Shown piece by piece: positions 13,015 through 26,189 of a stretch of DNA of 64,000 nucleotides. Position 1 is the first letter of the stretch. Every line of letters begins with the position of its first letter. Origin of the DNA: Ophthalmolycus amberensis (taxonomy: Eukaryota; Chordata; Actinopteri; Perciformes; Zoarcidae); contig JAFEUB010000060.1 of assembly GCA_024529925.1 (NCBI GenBank), positions 586,001-650,000 of the forward strand, written 5' to 3'. The notes below the pieces were generated by a model. That model was not told the DNA's origin. It ran no database searches and saw nothing but the letters and a program-made list of their open reading frames with translations. The position numbers and the translations under genes are program-made.

Positions 13015-15034
13015 TTAAAGCTGCGAGCAGCGATGGGCGGGCCCTCGCAATATGCGCGTCGGGGTGCCGGCGGGACTCCGGCCTGCGCGGCCGAGAACGT
13101 CCGCGACCGTCGGACGGCGCGAGGACTCTGGTTGATGCTGCCGTTCGGTTCTGCGACCGTCAGACGCCGCATGCAGGTTTAGAGCATGGCCCCAATATAC
13201 TTTTATTTAAGTCCACATGTGATACATGTTCCTACCAAATTTCATACATCTAGGTGAAACGTACTGCGAGGGCTGCTTCGTTGAAATTTTGTAGGGGGCG
13301 CTATTGAGCCGATTTGCCACTCTGAACCAATGAAATCATATTCTATAACTACATTTCGGCCTTGTAATCTGCTTGCCAAGTTTGCTTATGTTTCGAGCAT
13401 TTTTAGCCCCTCAAAACACCTTAATATTTCACGGTGAAGAATGCGTCGCCACGGCAATAGCTTTTCACGAAACAAGCTTTGCGTAACTTTTCATCACAAA
13501 GGTCTTTAGACTGTACCGACCAAATTTGAAGTTGATCTGATTAATTCACTAGGAGGAGTTCGTTAAAGTGCAGCGCCTGGAAATGACAGAAACGACACTA
13601 GAAATTCATATAAAATTCAAAATGGCTGACTTCCGGTTGGGTTTAGAGCATGGCCCCAAGAGACTTTTATTGAAGTCCATATGTGATACATGTTCCTACC
13701 ACATTTCATACATCTAGGTCAAACGTACTGCGAGGGCTGCTTCGTCGAAATTTTGTAGGGGGCGCTATTGAGCCGATTTGCCACTCTGAACCAATAAAAT
13801 CATATTCTATAACTACATTTCGGCCTTGTAATCTGCTTGCCAAGTTTGCTTATGTTTCGAGCATTTTTAGCCTCTCAAAATGACCTTCGTTGTTAACGGC
13901 GAAGACTGCATCGCCACGGCAACGGCGTTCGACGAAACATCAAAAGCTTCATGATCTGGCATTATGAACTTCTTGTATATGTGTGGAACAAATTTGATAT
14001 TGATTTGATTTACCTACTAAGAGAAACAAGCCAAAGTATAAAGACTTTAACTTCCTGTTACCAGTAGGTGGCGCTATGACTATGATTCGAAATTGGCCTG
14101 CAGATGTCTTCAGGCCTGGAGTCTAATCAAACACGTGAAATCTGGTAAAGATCTGATGATGTGGAGTCGAGTTACATCAGTTTATTCGTTCATGGCGAAG
14201 GATCGAAATTCGCCGAGCCGCCACGTCGCCGCCCTTCAGTAACTTCTTACAATCTTCACAATGAAGCATTATCAAGGTCTTAAGGCTTGTTTGACAACAT
14301 TTGAGAGGGATCTGATTTATCTGTGAGGAGCAGGATGTCAAAGTACACAACGTACAACTTCCGGTTGCCACTAGGTGGCGCCATCACTATGATTCTAAAT
14401 GATCATATAGATGTGTTCCGAGTCGGGATGTTATGACATATGAGAGATTTGGAGCAGATTCGACAATGTACGGCCGAGTTACAACAACTTCCTGTTTCGT
14501 GGCGAATGGTGTTTCTTTGACGCCACGCCACGGCCACATAGTTCGATAACTTTTTGATCTTTGAGTAACCTTTCACTGCCAAGGTCTCAAGAGCAGACTT
14601 GCCGAATCTGAAGTCAATCGGGTCAAATCTCTGGGAGGAGTTCGTTAAAGTATGACGCCTTGAAACGGTCAAAAAACGTCATAAAAGTAAAAATGGCCGA
14701 CTTCCTGTTTGGTTTAGAGAAAACTTCCAAGAGGAGTTTTTGTGCGTCTCATCACGTTCCACATACCCACCAAATTTCATACAGCTGGGTGAAACCTGAT
14801 GTTGGGGCTACTCAATAGGGGGCGCTAGCGAGCCAATATTTCATACTGCAGCTGGACACCCCAATCAGACTGCAATTTTCGCAAATTCTGGCTTGCGTGC
14901 CAAATTTCACAAAATTCCCAATATCCCAAGCACCTCCTTTTTGCGACGAAACCCTAAGAATAAGAATAATAATAATAATCATTAGAAATACAATAGGTCC
15001 TCCGCTTCCGACTACGTCGGTGCTCGGGCCCTAA
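13015..15034 (+). repeat. Composite repeat unit 7
   Basis: Order of blocks: head, C (13292), C (13758), A (14058-14076), B (14365-14383, GCGCCA variant), D (14820), AAT-rich tail, one terminal hairpin repeat at 14980-15034. Unit 8 starts directly at the CTAAT end of that terminal repeat. Confidence 0.9.
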
Positions 15035-17312
15035 TTAAAGCTGCGAGCAGCGATGGGCGGGCCCTCGCAATATGCGCGTCGGGGTGCCGGCGGGACTCCG
15101 GCCTGCGCGGCCGAGAACGTCCGCGACCGTCGGACGGCGCGAGGACTCTGGTTGATGCTGCCGTTCGGTTCTGCGACCGTCAGACACTGCATGCAGGTTT
15201 AGAGCATGGCCCCAATATACTTTTATTTAAGTCCACATGTGATACATGTTCCTACCAAATTTCATACATCTAGGTGAAACGTACTGCGAGGGCTGCTTCG
15301 TCGAAATTTTGTAGGGGGCGCTATTGAGCCGATTTGCCACTCTGAACCAATAAAATCATATTCTATAACTACATTTCGGGTTTGTAATCTGCTTGCCAAG
15401 TATGCTTATGTTTCGAGCATTTGTAGCCTCTCAAAATGACCTTCGTTGTTAACGGCGAAGACTGCATTGCCACGGCAACGGCGTTCTATGAAACATCAAA
15501 GGCTTCATGATCTGGCATTATGAACTTCTTGTATTTGTGTGGAACAAATATGATATTGATTTGATTTACCTACTAAGAGAAACAAGCCAAAGTATAAAGA
15601 CTTTAACTTCCTGTTACCAGTAGGTGGCGCTATGACTATGATTCAAAATTGGCCTGCGGATGTCTTCAGGCCTGGAGTCTAATCAAACATGTGAAATCTG
15701 GTAAAGATCTGATGATGTGGAGTCGAGTTACATCAGTTTATTCGTTCATTGGCGAAGGATCGAAATTCCGTCGCCACGGCAACAGCTTTTCACGAAACAA
15801 CTAGCTTTGAGTAACTTTTCATCACAAAGGTCTTTAGACTGTACCGACCAAATTTGAAGTTGATCTGATTAATTCCCTAGGAGGAGTTCGTTAAAGTGCA
15901 GCGCCTGGAAATGACAGAAACGACACTAGAAATTCATAAACAATGCAAAATGGCTGACTTCCGGTTGGGTTTAGAGCATGGCCCCAAGAGACTTTTATGT
16001 AAGTCCATGTGTGATACATGTTCCTACCAAACTTCATACATCTAGGTCAAACATACTGCGAGGGCTGCTTCGTCGAAATTTTCTAGGGGGCGCTATTGAG
16101 CCGATTTGCCACTCTGAACCAATAAAATCATATTCTATAACTACATTTCGGCCTTGTAATCTACTTGCCAAGTTTGCTTATGTTTCGAGCATTTTTAGCC
16201 TCTCAAAATGACCTTCGTTGTTAACGGCGAAAACTGCATCGCCACGGCAACGGCGATCGACGAAACATCAAAAGCTTCATGATCTGGCATTATGAACTTC
16301 TTGTATTTGTGTGGAACAAATTTGATATTGATTTGATTTACCTACTAAGAGAAACAAGCCAAAGTAGAAAGACTTTAACTTCCTGTTACCAGTAGGTGGC
16401 GCTATGACTATGATTCAAAATTGGCCTGCAGATGTCTTCAGGCCTGGAGTCTAATCACACACGTGAAATCTGGTAAAGATCTGATGATGTGGAGTCGAGT
16501 TACATCAGTTTATTCGTTCATGGCGAAGGATCGAAATTCGCCGAGCCGCCACGTCGCCGCCCTTCAGTAACTTCTTACAATCTTCACAATGAAGCATTAT
16601 CAAGGTGTTAAGGCTTTTCTGACAACATTTGAGAGGGATCTGATTAATCTGTGAGGAGCAGGATGTCAAAGTACACAGCGTACAACTTCCGGTTGCCACT
16701 AGGTGGCGCTATCACTATGATTCTAAATTATCATATGGATGTGTTCCGGGTCGGGATGTTATGACATATGAGAGATTTGGAGCAGATTCGACAATATACG
16801 GCCGAGTTACAACAACTTCCTGTTTCGTGGCGAATGGTGTTTCTTTGACGCCACGCCACGGCCACATAGTTCGATAACTTTTTGATCTTTGAGTAACTTT
16901 TCACTGCCAAGGTCTCAAGAGCAGACTAGCCGAATCTGAAGTCAATCGGGTCAAATCTCTGGGAGGAGTTCGTTAAAGTATGACGCCTTGAAACGGTCAA
17001 AATACGGCATAAACGTAAAAATGGCCGACTTCCTGTTTGGTTTAGAGAAAACTTCCAAGAGGATTTTTTGTGCGTCTCATCACGTTCCACATACCTACCA
17101 AATTTCATACAGCTGGGTGAAACCCGATGTTGGGGCTACTCAATAGGGGGCGCTAGCGAGCCAATATTTCATACCGCAGCTGGACACCCCAATCAGACTG
17201 CAATTTTCGCAAATTCTGGCTTGCGTGCCAAATTTCACAAAATTCCCAATATCCCAAGCACCTCCTTTCTGCGACGAAACACTTAAAATAATAATAATAA
17301 GAAGAAGAATAA
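15035..17312 (+). repeat. Composite repeat unit 8 (last of the array)
   Basis: Order of blocks: head, C (15312), A (15614-15632), C (16087), A (16386-16404), B (16693-16711), D (17146), (AAT/AAG)n. Three terminal repeats follow, and then the array stops. The body is a near-perfect copy of unit 3. Confidence 0.92.
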
Positions 17313-17319
17313 TAATAAA

Positions 17320-17484
17320 CATTAGAAATACAATAGGTCCTCCGCTTCCGACTACGTCGGTGCTCGGGCCCTAATAAACATTAGAAATACAATAGGTCCT
17401 CCGCTTCCGACTACGTCGGTGCTCGGGCCCTAATTAGAAATACAATAGGTCCTCCGCTTCCGACTACGTCGGTGCTCGGGCCCT
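17320..17484 (+). repeat. Three terminal hairpin repeats closing the array
   Basis: Copies start near 17320, 17378 and 17434. The third lacks the AAC spacer and follows the CTAAT of the second directly. After the last GGGCCCTAATAATAA the sequence changes to non-repetitive intron, so this marks the right boundary of the composite array. Confidence 0.88.
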
Positions 17485-17570
17485 AATAATAACAGAGTAA
17501 TAATATAATAATGACAATCATCAAAATAACAATGCCAAAAGATTAAACTAATAATGATCGAACAATAAAG

Positions 17571-17614
<44 letters not shown>

Positions 17615-18770
17615 CAATAATCATGTTAAAAATAACAGAAATGTTTGTGCGGCCCTTGAATCTTCCGGGTCTGGATGTAGATACTGACTCAGTGAATCAC
17701 TAATCAACAGCAGAGCAGCCGGTCTCACTGTGCAGCATGTTGATGAAACGGCTCTCGGTGTTGATTGAATAACGGTCGGGTCGGTTGTAATTCTGTTCAG
17801 TGGCTCGGCAGCTTCTCCTCAGGACCCGATCTGACATTATCCGCTCCATAAAGTAGGCTAAGACTCATCAGGGGTTCTCATCAATTAAGATCAAACACCG
17901 CGTTCGCCCTTGAGGGGTACATCCAGATGCAATTATTGTCGAATCCCAACTTTTTCAAATGTATGCTCGGCGTTCTGTTGCACTAATGCTCCTCTCCGAA
18001 CAGTAATTACAAGGACATTTCTAATTTAGCTTTTCTTTCAAGCTGCGAGAAGATGCCGAAGGAATAATCTTCCCTTCAGTCAGACGATTTAACGTGCTGT
18101 TGGTTTGTGTTCTTTAAGGAGAGAATAAGCCGCTTGAAGAACTCATGGAGCGTGAATGCATATCCTCTATAACAGTTCTGGCATTACGGTGAATTAAGGA
18201 GTGAAAATCACAACATTACGTCATTGAAATAGTCTTGTTTAAGGTTATCACAGGCATACGTCTGCACGTCCCTCATCAGAGGGGGGGGGGGGGGGGGGGT
18301 CAGGCCTTACTGGACCTCAGTGTCCCTCCCCTCGGTGAGATTACTTCAGGATGGAGTCCAAGACTTTGCACTATTCATATTTAATGCTTGTATAATGAAT
18401 CACTGTTGAATCGCTGCTCTTTTTTTATTAAAATAATAAACATAATAAAGGACATAATAAATGACACAGATGATATAAATCAATGCAGCATCAAGTTAAT
18501 GCTCATCTGGCGGCCACATTCATAATCTATTGTATCACGGTTTTATGCCGCACATGGATTCATGAAATTTGTCTTGAGGTTGAATACATTTCTATTTATT
18601 CTTTTGCATGTTCCCTGTTTTGGAAGTCTGTTTATCGTCATCGTTACCGATAATCTCTTAATGGCCTTATGTGATGAGGAGCCTCCACGCCGCCGCCTCT
18701 CCGGGGCTCTTTGTGTGACGTCAGCGCAGGTTATGTGTTCGTTCGGCAGCTATTTGTGTTGATCCGCAGC
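17485..18770. other. Intron, mostly unique sequence
   Basis: No gene is seen here. It contains a (TAA)n microsatellite at 17571-17610 and a run of 20 G at 18280-18299. The rest looks like single-copy AT-rich intron. The open frame at 18562-18762 has no recognisable protein. Confidence 0.6.
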
Positions 18771-19140
18771 TCCGCTTCTATCCGCTTCTATCTGCTTCTA
18801 TCCGCTTCTATCCGCTTCTATCCGCTTCTATCCGCTTCTAACCGCTTCTATCCGCTTCTAACCGCTTCTATCCGCTTCTATCCGCTTCTATCCGCTTCTA
18901 ACCGCTTCTATCCGCTTCTATCCGCTTCTATCCGCTTCTAACCGCTTCTATCCGCTTCTAACCGCTTCTATCCGCTTCTATCCGCTTCTATCCGCTTCTA
19001 TCCGCTTCTATCCGCTTCTATCCGCTTCTATCCGCTTCTATCCGCTTCTAACCGCTTCTATCCGCTTCTAACCGCTTCTATCCGCTTCTATCCGCTTCTA
19101 TCCGCTTCTATCCGCTTCTATCCGCTTCTATCCGCTTCTA
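18771..19140 (+). repeat. 10-bp minisatellite, 37 units
   Basis: Exactly 37 units of TCCGCTTCTA or ACCGCTTCTA (one TCTGCTTCTA) occur without a single indel, ending 391 bases upstream of a grm7 exon. The strand is pyrimidine-rich. The open frames across it only translate the repeat. Confidence 0.97.
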
Positions 19141-19531
19141 TCCGCTGCTCTGGAGTCTTCATGTCCTGCCAAACGTTTTGTGGCCGTATGCAAATATTCA
19201 CCGCCGTCTTGGCAGCGTGAGGCCAGAACGAGAGCCCACGGGCTTGTTTCTACCCCGACAGAAGGTGCATTTCTGCTTGTCCGACTCTCCTCTCGGATCA
19301 TGTTTACTGCTGTTATGTGTCTCTGTCTTGAGGAGGTGAGCTCGTCTCTGAGAGCACGTTGGATGTTTTACAGAACAGCAGTGATTTGGGTGCAGAACAG
19401 ATGAGCGGACTAACACGTCCTCGTGTTGTCGCTGCTGCTCACGCTCCAGTGCCGCCGTCACACTCGCCGCTGATGAATGGAGCTCTTTTCTTTTGAAGGT
19501 GTTGCTGACCCGTCGTCCTTTTGTCTTTCAG

Positions 19532-19669
19532 GGTTCGACGCATACTTCACGTCACGCACGCTGGAGAACAACAGGAGGAACGTGTGGTTCGCCGAGTACT
19601 GGGAGGAGAACTTCAACTGCAAGCTGATGAGCTCCTCCAAGAAGGACGAGAGCAGCAGGAAGTGCACAG
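19532..19669 (+). CDS. grm7: grm7 coding exon: ligand-binding domain segment
   Basis: This 138-base exon begins after a pyrimidine-rich stretch ending in CAG at 19529-19531 and ends before GTGAG at 19670. It starts with the last two bases of a split codon and ends with one base of the next (phase 1 at both ends). It translates to about 45 residues beginning FDAYFTSRTLENNRRN and containing WFAEYWEENFNCKL and RKCTG. The first part is a signature of the Venus-flytrap ligand-binding domain and is closest to mGluR7; mGluR8 and mGluR4 differ at several of these positions. Two cysteines (in NFNCKL and RKC) flank a variable serine/lysine-rich loop, and in the family such cysteines pair. The open frame continues past the donor site, but the match to the family stops there. 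It corresponds to about the fifth coding exon of mammalian group III genes. Confidence 0.95.
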
Positions 19670-21129
19670 GTGAGCCTCTGCCGACGGGGTCCAGACGTCA
19701 CATCAGCAAGAGAGAAGGACTCGACCTCAGTCGGGATGATAACACTCACCAAAGCCCCATGAGTTACATCCAGCTGTGAGCTTTAGGCAGCAGGGCTCTG
19801 CAAACTTTTAATTCATAAATATTCTCCTTAAAAGATAAAACTGTTTATATTGTTTTTTTATCGTTATATGAAGCACAATAACCAATTTAATCTGGTATTC
19901 GCTCGATTGATTTAAATGTAAATGCAGGAAATATCATTATTGTCTTATTACTGCAGTGCTCTCAGTCGCTGCTGTTGCTTGAAAAAGTGCTGAACTTCAG
20001 AATCCACGCGAGAGATGATGAGAGGCTGCAATATGAAGAGAAGGAGAATCAACAGAAACAGATATTGGATTGGATTTGATTGGCATGTGCTCAATGCTAA
20101 AAGACTCAGGGCATCGCTACTTTTATTATAATTAAATAAGATCAAGCTTTATTTATACCGAGGGAAAGTACTGAGCAGTGTCTGCAATACAAAGTGTGAG
20201 GAGTGCAGCACTGGAAAACAATAGAATCTATAAGGAGGGGCGAGATGCTCTTTCCTGCAATGTCAACGAAACAGAAAATAACAGTATGAGCGAACACCAG
20301 CAGCGAACACCAGCAGCTGGTAGCGATCCACTGCATCCTGAGCTGGACAGGGACGTCTCAGAGAAAGAGACGGGGGCCAATATCTCAGCTCTAATGAACG
20401 CTGTTCATCACAGATTGACTTTCTGCAGACACTGGGTCTGAAGCGCAGAGCAGGAACCCTTAAGTCCCTCTGGTCCACAGTCGATCGTGCACGGCAATTA
20501 GCGACGCAATAGGATAGCGCGGAGCATCCCTTCAGCACTAATGAAGCTGTTCTGTTAAGAGTATTGATTCAAGCCACAGAGGAACATAACACCGTGTCTT
20601 ATTGTCTTATTGTCTCATTGTCTCTTACGTTTCACCCCCCCTCTCTTATTCCACTGACTAACTCGTCTGGTTGATATTTAAAGGTATACATTTTACAAAC
20701 AGTAAACAGTGGCAGTGCCCCCCCCCCCCCCCCCCCCCAACACATATTATAATTCCAACCACAGAGACGGCTGGGATCACTTGTGCCCCCTAGAACTAAA
20801 CCTGCAATTACATAATGAACACGCCTCCTGTGCCATTTGGGAATGATTGAGTCCGTCTGTGCCCTCGAATTCAACCCAACTCAGCGAGTATTAAAGCTGC
20901 TCAGATGAGGTCAGGGATGGTCAGGGATGCTTTGTGTCAACACAAAGAAATGAGGAATTATAAGGATGATACTTGCACATTGACATGATGCTATTCTTTA
21001 AAAGCTCTTTGAAAGCACAAAGACATTTAGAGGCATAGTTGGACCCAGTGGCAGCTCACTCCTGCAGAGTGCAGCGCTCTGCTTGTTCAGAGTAAGAGTG
21101 CCACGACTGAAAGAGACACAACACGTGTT

Positions 21130-21660
21130 CCATCCTCTCCTCAGTCGTTGTGAGGGTCTCCGTGGACGTTTGGTTTCTCTCTGTAGTTGGTTTCTGTCTC
21201 TTTGAATCTCTGAGGTCAGTTTGCATCTCTTTGGCCTCGTTTTGTATCTCAAAATGTGGTTGTTTTACATCTGTGTGGTAGTTTTGCATCCCTGTAGTCA
21301 TTTTGCATCAGTTTGTGGTTGTTCTGCATCTTTTGTGGTGGTTTTGTGTATTTTTGCATCCCTGTAGTTTTGCGTCCCCAAAGTTTTGTGGCTTTTTGTG
21401 GTTTTGCGCCTCTTTTAGATAGTTTTGCATCCCCAATTATTTTGCACATCCTCATGGTCATTTTGTGTCTGTTTTTAGTTGTGGTCGTTTTGCCGCTCTT
21501 TGAAAATGTTTTGAGTCTTTGTAGTTGTTTTGAGTCTCTCTGTGCTTGTGTTTGCAATGTGTTTGTCTTTGTTCTTGCCTCTCTCTGGTAGTTTTGCATC
21601 CCTGTTGTCATTTTGCATCTCCGAGGCGTCATTCCTGCATCTCTCCAGTCATTTTGCTTG
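21130..21660 (+). repeat. Degenerate TG-rich tandem repeat
   Basis: Irregular units around TAGTTTTGCATCCCTGTAGTC and TCATTTTGCATCTC recur roughly every 20-40 bases. They are too diverged for a clean period. This is an old minisatellite, and the open frames in it on both strands are not coding. Confidence 0.7.
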
Positions 21661-23989
21661 TCTTTGTGTTTGTTCTGTGTCTCATCCAGTGCTATTCGTC
21701 AGGTAAAGCAGTTCTCTCAGGTACTGCTGTTTGTTGGAAACTGCTGCTGAACTGCGTTTTTCATCCTGGAGTCTCACTGTTAACTGAGCTCTGTGACTTT
21801 CTCCTGGCCCTGTGCCCCGGAAGCCTGTTCATCCAAGAGTTCATAGCCTGCAATGTTTCTGAGCTTTTTGGCACCAAGTGTCACAACAACAGTCATTTTG
21901 GAAAGTCGAACAGGAAAACGATGAATCAGTACTGTTGTACATGATGACATCACCTCCTGTTAGCTGCTTGCTCTAATTACCTGGCCTAGTTGTAGGTAGT
22001 TAGCTGGAAGCTAACGAGTAGCTCATGTTGGACGGACCGATGCGTGTTTTTACATTCCTCAGCTTCCACTGAAACACATGAATAAAAGATGAGACTGTGT
22101 GGAAACGCAGCGTCTCAGCGGCGAGCGCTGTCGCCCCACAGCAAGAAGGTTCAACTCACTGCCCTCATCACGTCCGTGTGGAGAAGATCATGAATCAACA
22201 CGCTCGGCTTCAGAGTGAGTCGTGAGTCCGCACAGACGGATAAACACCCGGACGGTATACCGTCACAGATACACACGCATAAAGGTGACGGGATGCATCT
22301 CTGTAATGGGGATCCAATGGTGCAAGGACTAATCGGGTCAGCACAAACACTCTCAAACATTGGATGGTTGCCAGATCAACAAGCGGCACGGATTAGTTCA
22401 CCATCTGTGTCGCCACCGTCTGTTGTGTTATTATCAGCACACAAAGTCTCCTGAATATTATGTAATAATAATAATAATAATAATAATCAACAAAAGCAGG
22501 TTGATGTCAGCAGTAAACCTCCTGAATTGCTGAACAGATATAAATGTTTGCTGAAGAGTCAGTGGGCAGTGGGCCAATGCTGAACCGTGTTCAGCAGACA
22601 GAGCTGCGACACGAGGCCCATTATGAACATATTAGTGACACTTCACTAAACCCCAATTCCAGGGATCAACGGGTGAGGATGGTTATGGCTTTCAAAATGC
22701 ATTTTTATCAGTATAATGCTGAAGATTTACTGTTCAACAATATCTACGTTGCAAAATGTTGATGCTGCACCTGTAACCTGTCATCTCTCCCAGACGTCGT
22801 CCTGGGGAGATGACAGGTCATGTGTTCATTTGTATGACTGTGTGCGTCCATACGCCGATGACAATAATGGCTTCATGTGGTTATCGATGACTCACACTTT
22901 CTCAAATCATCTTTTATTACCTGTTTCTACCTACAAACCTGTGGAGCTAACATTAGCAGAGTGCGTTAGCACGTCATTAACTAATGTTAGCCCCCCTATG
23001 CTATTTGAGCTACTAGATACCGTACCACTGTTCCCTTACGTTAGCCTACGAAGAAAAAAGACAAATCCTGATCAATACTTACTAACCTGCCATTGATTGA
23101 TTCTGCTCCCCTCAAATACGTCATTAACCTGCCAAATAGTAATAAAAACAATAGACGCTCAGCTCTATTTATTTGGGTCTGTGCCTGCATTGTGGCCCGC
23201 CTTCTCCTTTAGTGAATTTTATTGACAGCGTGATTTAGTTTCACACCACAACCAAACTGGGAAAACAAGTAGTGTAGCGTGATTTTTCAGAGGCAGGGTC
23301 GTGATCATGCATCAGCGCTGACAGACTGGGACCAGGTCTGGGATTTGAGTCGGCTGACTGGAGACCTTTCTGTTTGTCCCCCACGGTGCAGGGACATGCT
23401 TTATAGCAGAGTCTGTGCCTGCAGACTGGACTCTAGTTGGGAATCTGAGTGTGTGTTAGTCCTGTAGTGGACGCCCTACCTACCCCAGTGCATGCTGGGA
23501 TACAACTTTTCCCTCTGCAACCCGGGACAAGATGAATGGACGGACAGGACCACATGATTATTCAAGCAATGTAGAAAACAAACACAGCGGCCCCAACGAT
23601 GCTGGTTAATGGATCGTGGTCGGTCTGCGGCCACACATTGGCGCCGTGCCCATAATCTCAAGAAAGAACATTCCATCAGCTCTTATTGCCGTAATAAAGC
23701 TGCCACATGGTGCGGCATCAGGGCGCTGGCGTCGGGTTTGTTTGGAGGAGGTGGCTACTTTACAGGGAGCCGTTAGTCGCACTCAGTGGCTTTGTGCTGC
23801 TTAATTGCCGCAGTGGTATCCATTTGGAAATGTGGAAGTAATTATATTTGCCAATAGGATGATATTTTATGCTTCATGCTTTGTGTTTATTGCGTCAACT
23901 TTCAGGGATTAAAGACTTCAAAGAGTAATCTATTTAAATATATGATTCGTGAAATCCAGTCTGATTTGTAAAATATGTGATACACCACG

Positions 23990-24115
23990 GCAACACTTTA
24001 CTTTAATCCCCTTATTCAGCATTTATAACCGATATACAGACATGTAATACATGGTTTATAACAGCCTATGACGTAGTTCTAAGCAGATGTAAGTGTTAGA
24101 GTATTGATGACGAAA
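23990..24115 (+). repeat. Possible dispersed fish repeat fragment
   Basis: The stretch CAACACTTTACTTTAATCCC followed by ATTTATAAC, ACATGTAATACATGGTTTAT and AACAGCCTATGACGTAG resembles an interspersed repeat I have seen in other teleost sequences. No second copy exists in the window, so the call rests on memory alone. Confidence 0.3.
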
Positions 24116-26189
24116 TCATGCAGGTGAAGAGGGGACAAGAGCGGACCCGGAGGCAGAGGACCCGTCTGAGGTTACGGGGGGGGGGGGGGGGGGGGCTAAT
24201 GGCTGCAGTCAGTGGGCGAGGACCGTTCACACAGAACCGTAGCAGCAAGCTGCCAGGATAACATTGTGCTCGCGGTGCCTTTGTAGGCTGGAGCCAAGAT
24301 AAAGTGATGCCAGTGGGGTCCGATGGGCGTCCTGTTTAGTGTGTGTGTGTGTGTGATGGAGAGTGGGAGACAGATATGAGCAGGTCACAGAGAGGAGAGA
24401 GGGACTGAGAGACTCCTGCTCATAAGATAACATAGAGCTCCGGGTCCCTTTGCTTCAGGCAAGGAAATAGAGAGGGGTTAGGGTATAGTATAGTCGGGGC
24501 CTCCTAACAGGAGATAGGAAGTCTCCGATCTGCTCAGAGCTGCAGCCACCTGGCAGCAGATAGCCGGAGTAATTATTGGTGCTGTCAGTGTGCGGAGCCC
24601 GTCGATCGCTGAGCTGAGAACAGCCGGCTCCCCTCACACTTTTGCTAAAACAGCTTCTGACAATGTCACGGCACACGGCGCTCAGCGGTCAGGAGGAGTC
24701 GTTCTCTTCAGCAGATGGCGTGGCTGTTATTAAGGATAACAACTGAGCGAGCCAGTTGTTAAATGGGTAAGAACATCTGCTTCTGGTGTCGCAGCAGCAC
24801 ACTGAATGTCTCAGCTGGATATTTATAGTACATCCTGGATATTGTGTCTTCAGAACGGAGTTGTTCATTTTCTGGTTTGTCAGTCAGCAGCGTTAGTTTG
24901 ATTTGATCTGCATTCAGAACAGGCGTCGTTGGCTGTGCACAGCAGAATGATGTCATCTAAGTAGGAAGGTGCACTCACTAGAGTGCAGATCTCCGCCAGG
25001 TGTGTCTGCAACGACAACCGCAGTATTCTGGGATGTAGTGAACACACCCCACAGTTGGCTCACCTCGTCTAGACGCTGATGGACCGGTAGGCATAAGACG
25101 CTCTTCATTCAAACCCAAATACAAGCTGTGACGTATGCAAGCAGTCAGCTTGAAGTCTTCGTATAAGACGCCTCATACTATCTAGCTGAAAGGTGGAAGT
25201 ATTTGAATAATCTTCTAAATGTCTGTTCTAAATGTCTGTTCTTCAAGATAAGAGTTGACTTGAACCTTGTAAAGCAGATGAAGGAATCGCAGGATGAGTA
25301 CAAATCCACGAGCACGATAATCCCACTCAGTGTTGGGATGAGTCAGCTGGAGCTCCGTGTTGGATCGGGGGTCTGTGGCGCTGACGGGCTCCTGGTGTCG
25401 CGCTGTTAGCGGTCTGGCTCGCGCCGCTGCTGCCTGTGACGGGATTATTGGGGAGCGTTTATTGATAGCACGTCTCCTTCTGTGTTTCCTTCATCCTCGG
25501 CCAAAACTGCCTCTTCCATTTGATTTCCTCTCATCATTTATGTATGAGACTTCACACCAAAAGACAAATAATAAATAACATCCCACAACAAACACCACAC
25601 ACACACCGATCCGGCTCTGCCTTCTGGTTCATTTCTTTATTTTTTCATGTTTTGCTGCTCATCCTGCGCTCCCCCCAGAGGCCTTTCCCATCCAAACCTG
25701 TTTGATGGAGGGTGATGGTTTTGAGTGATGTTGAATTGAATGTAAATGCTGGTTGTTTTTTCAGCCTCCTTCAATATGTTTCACTATGAAAACACTCATC
25801 CGGGTTTATTCAGAAACATGAAACAGGAATCCTGACTTGGTTTCAGGCAGGTTATCTTTTTGATGATATTTCTTTCTGATTCCTTCTCTCTGACTTCACT
25901 GTGGATGTTGAAATGCCTTATTCTATTACTGTGAGCAGGTTATTATCATCCATATTTTCATGCATAACAATAATGAAGTATGTCTGCCGCTCTGGTTACT
26001 GCGGCTCAACCTTTAAATCAAGCTGAGAATTCAGATAAATAAATGAGGGGAACAATGGTGTGATGCTCAGAATGTGGATTGTATCCTCACATTTCCTTTC
26101 CTTATATGTAATTATGTAATGTAGTTATGATAGTAGCTTTGAATCCACTGTATCCTCATACAACGGTTCGTACATCTTAAGATAAAGTA

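Noticed and set aside
498..17322. Recurring 60-120 codon open frames in every composite repeat unit
   Set aside because: They match between units because the DNA does. They are often broken by single changes, overlap on both strands, and show no conserved domain.
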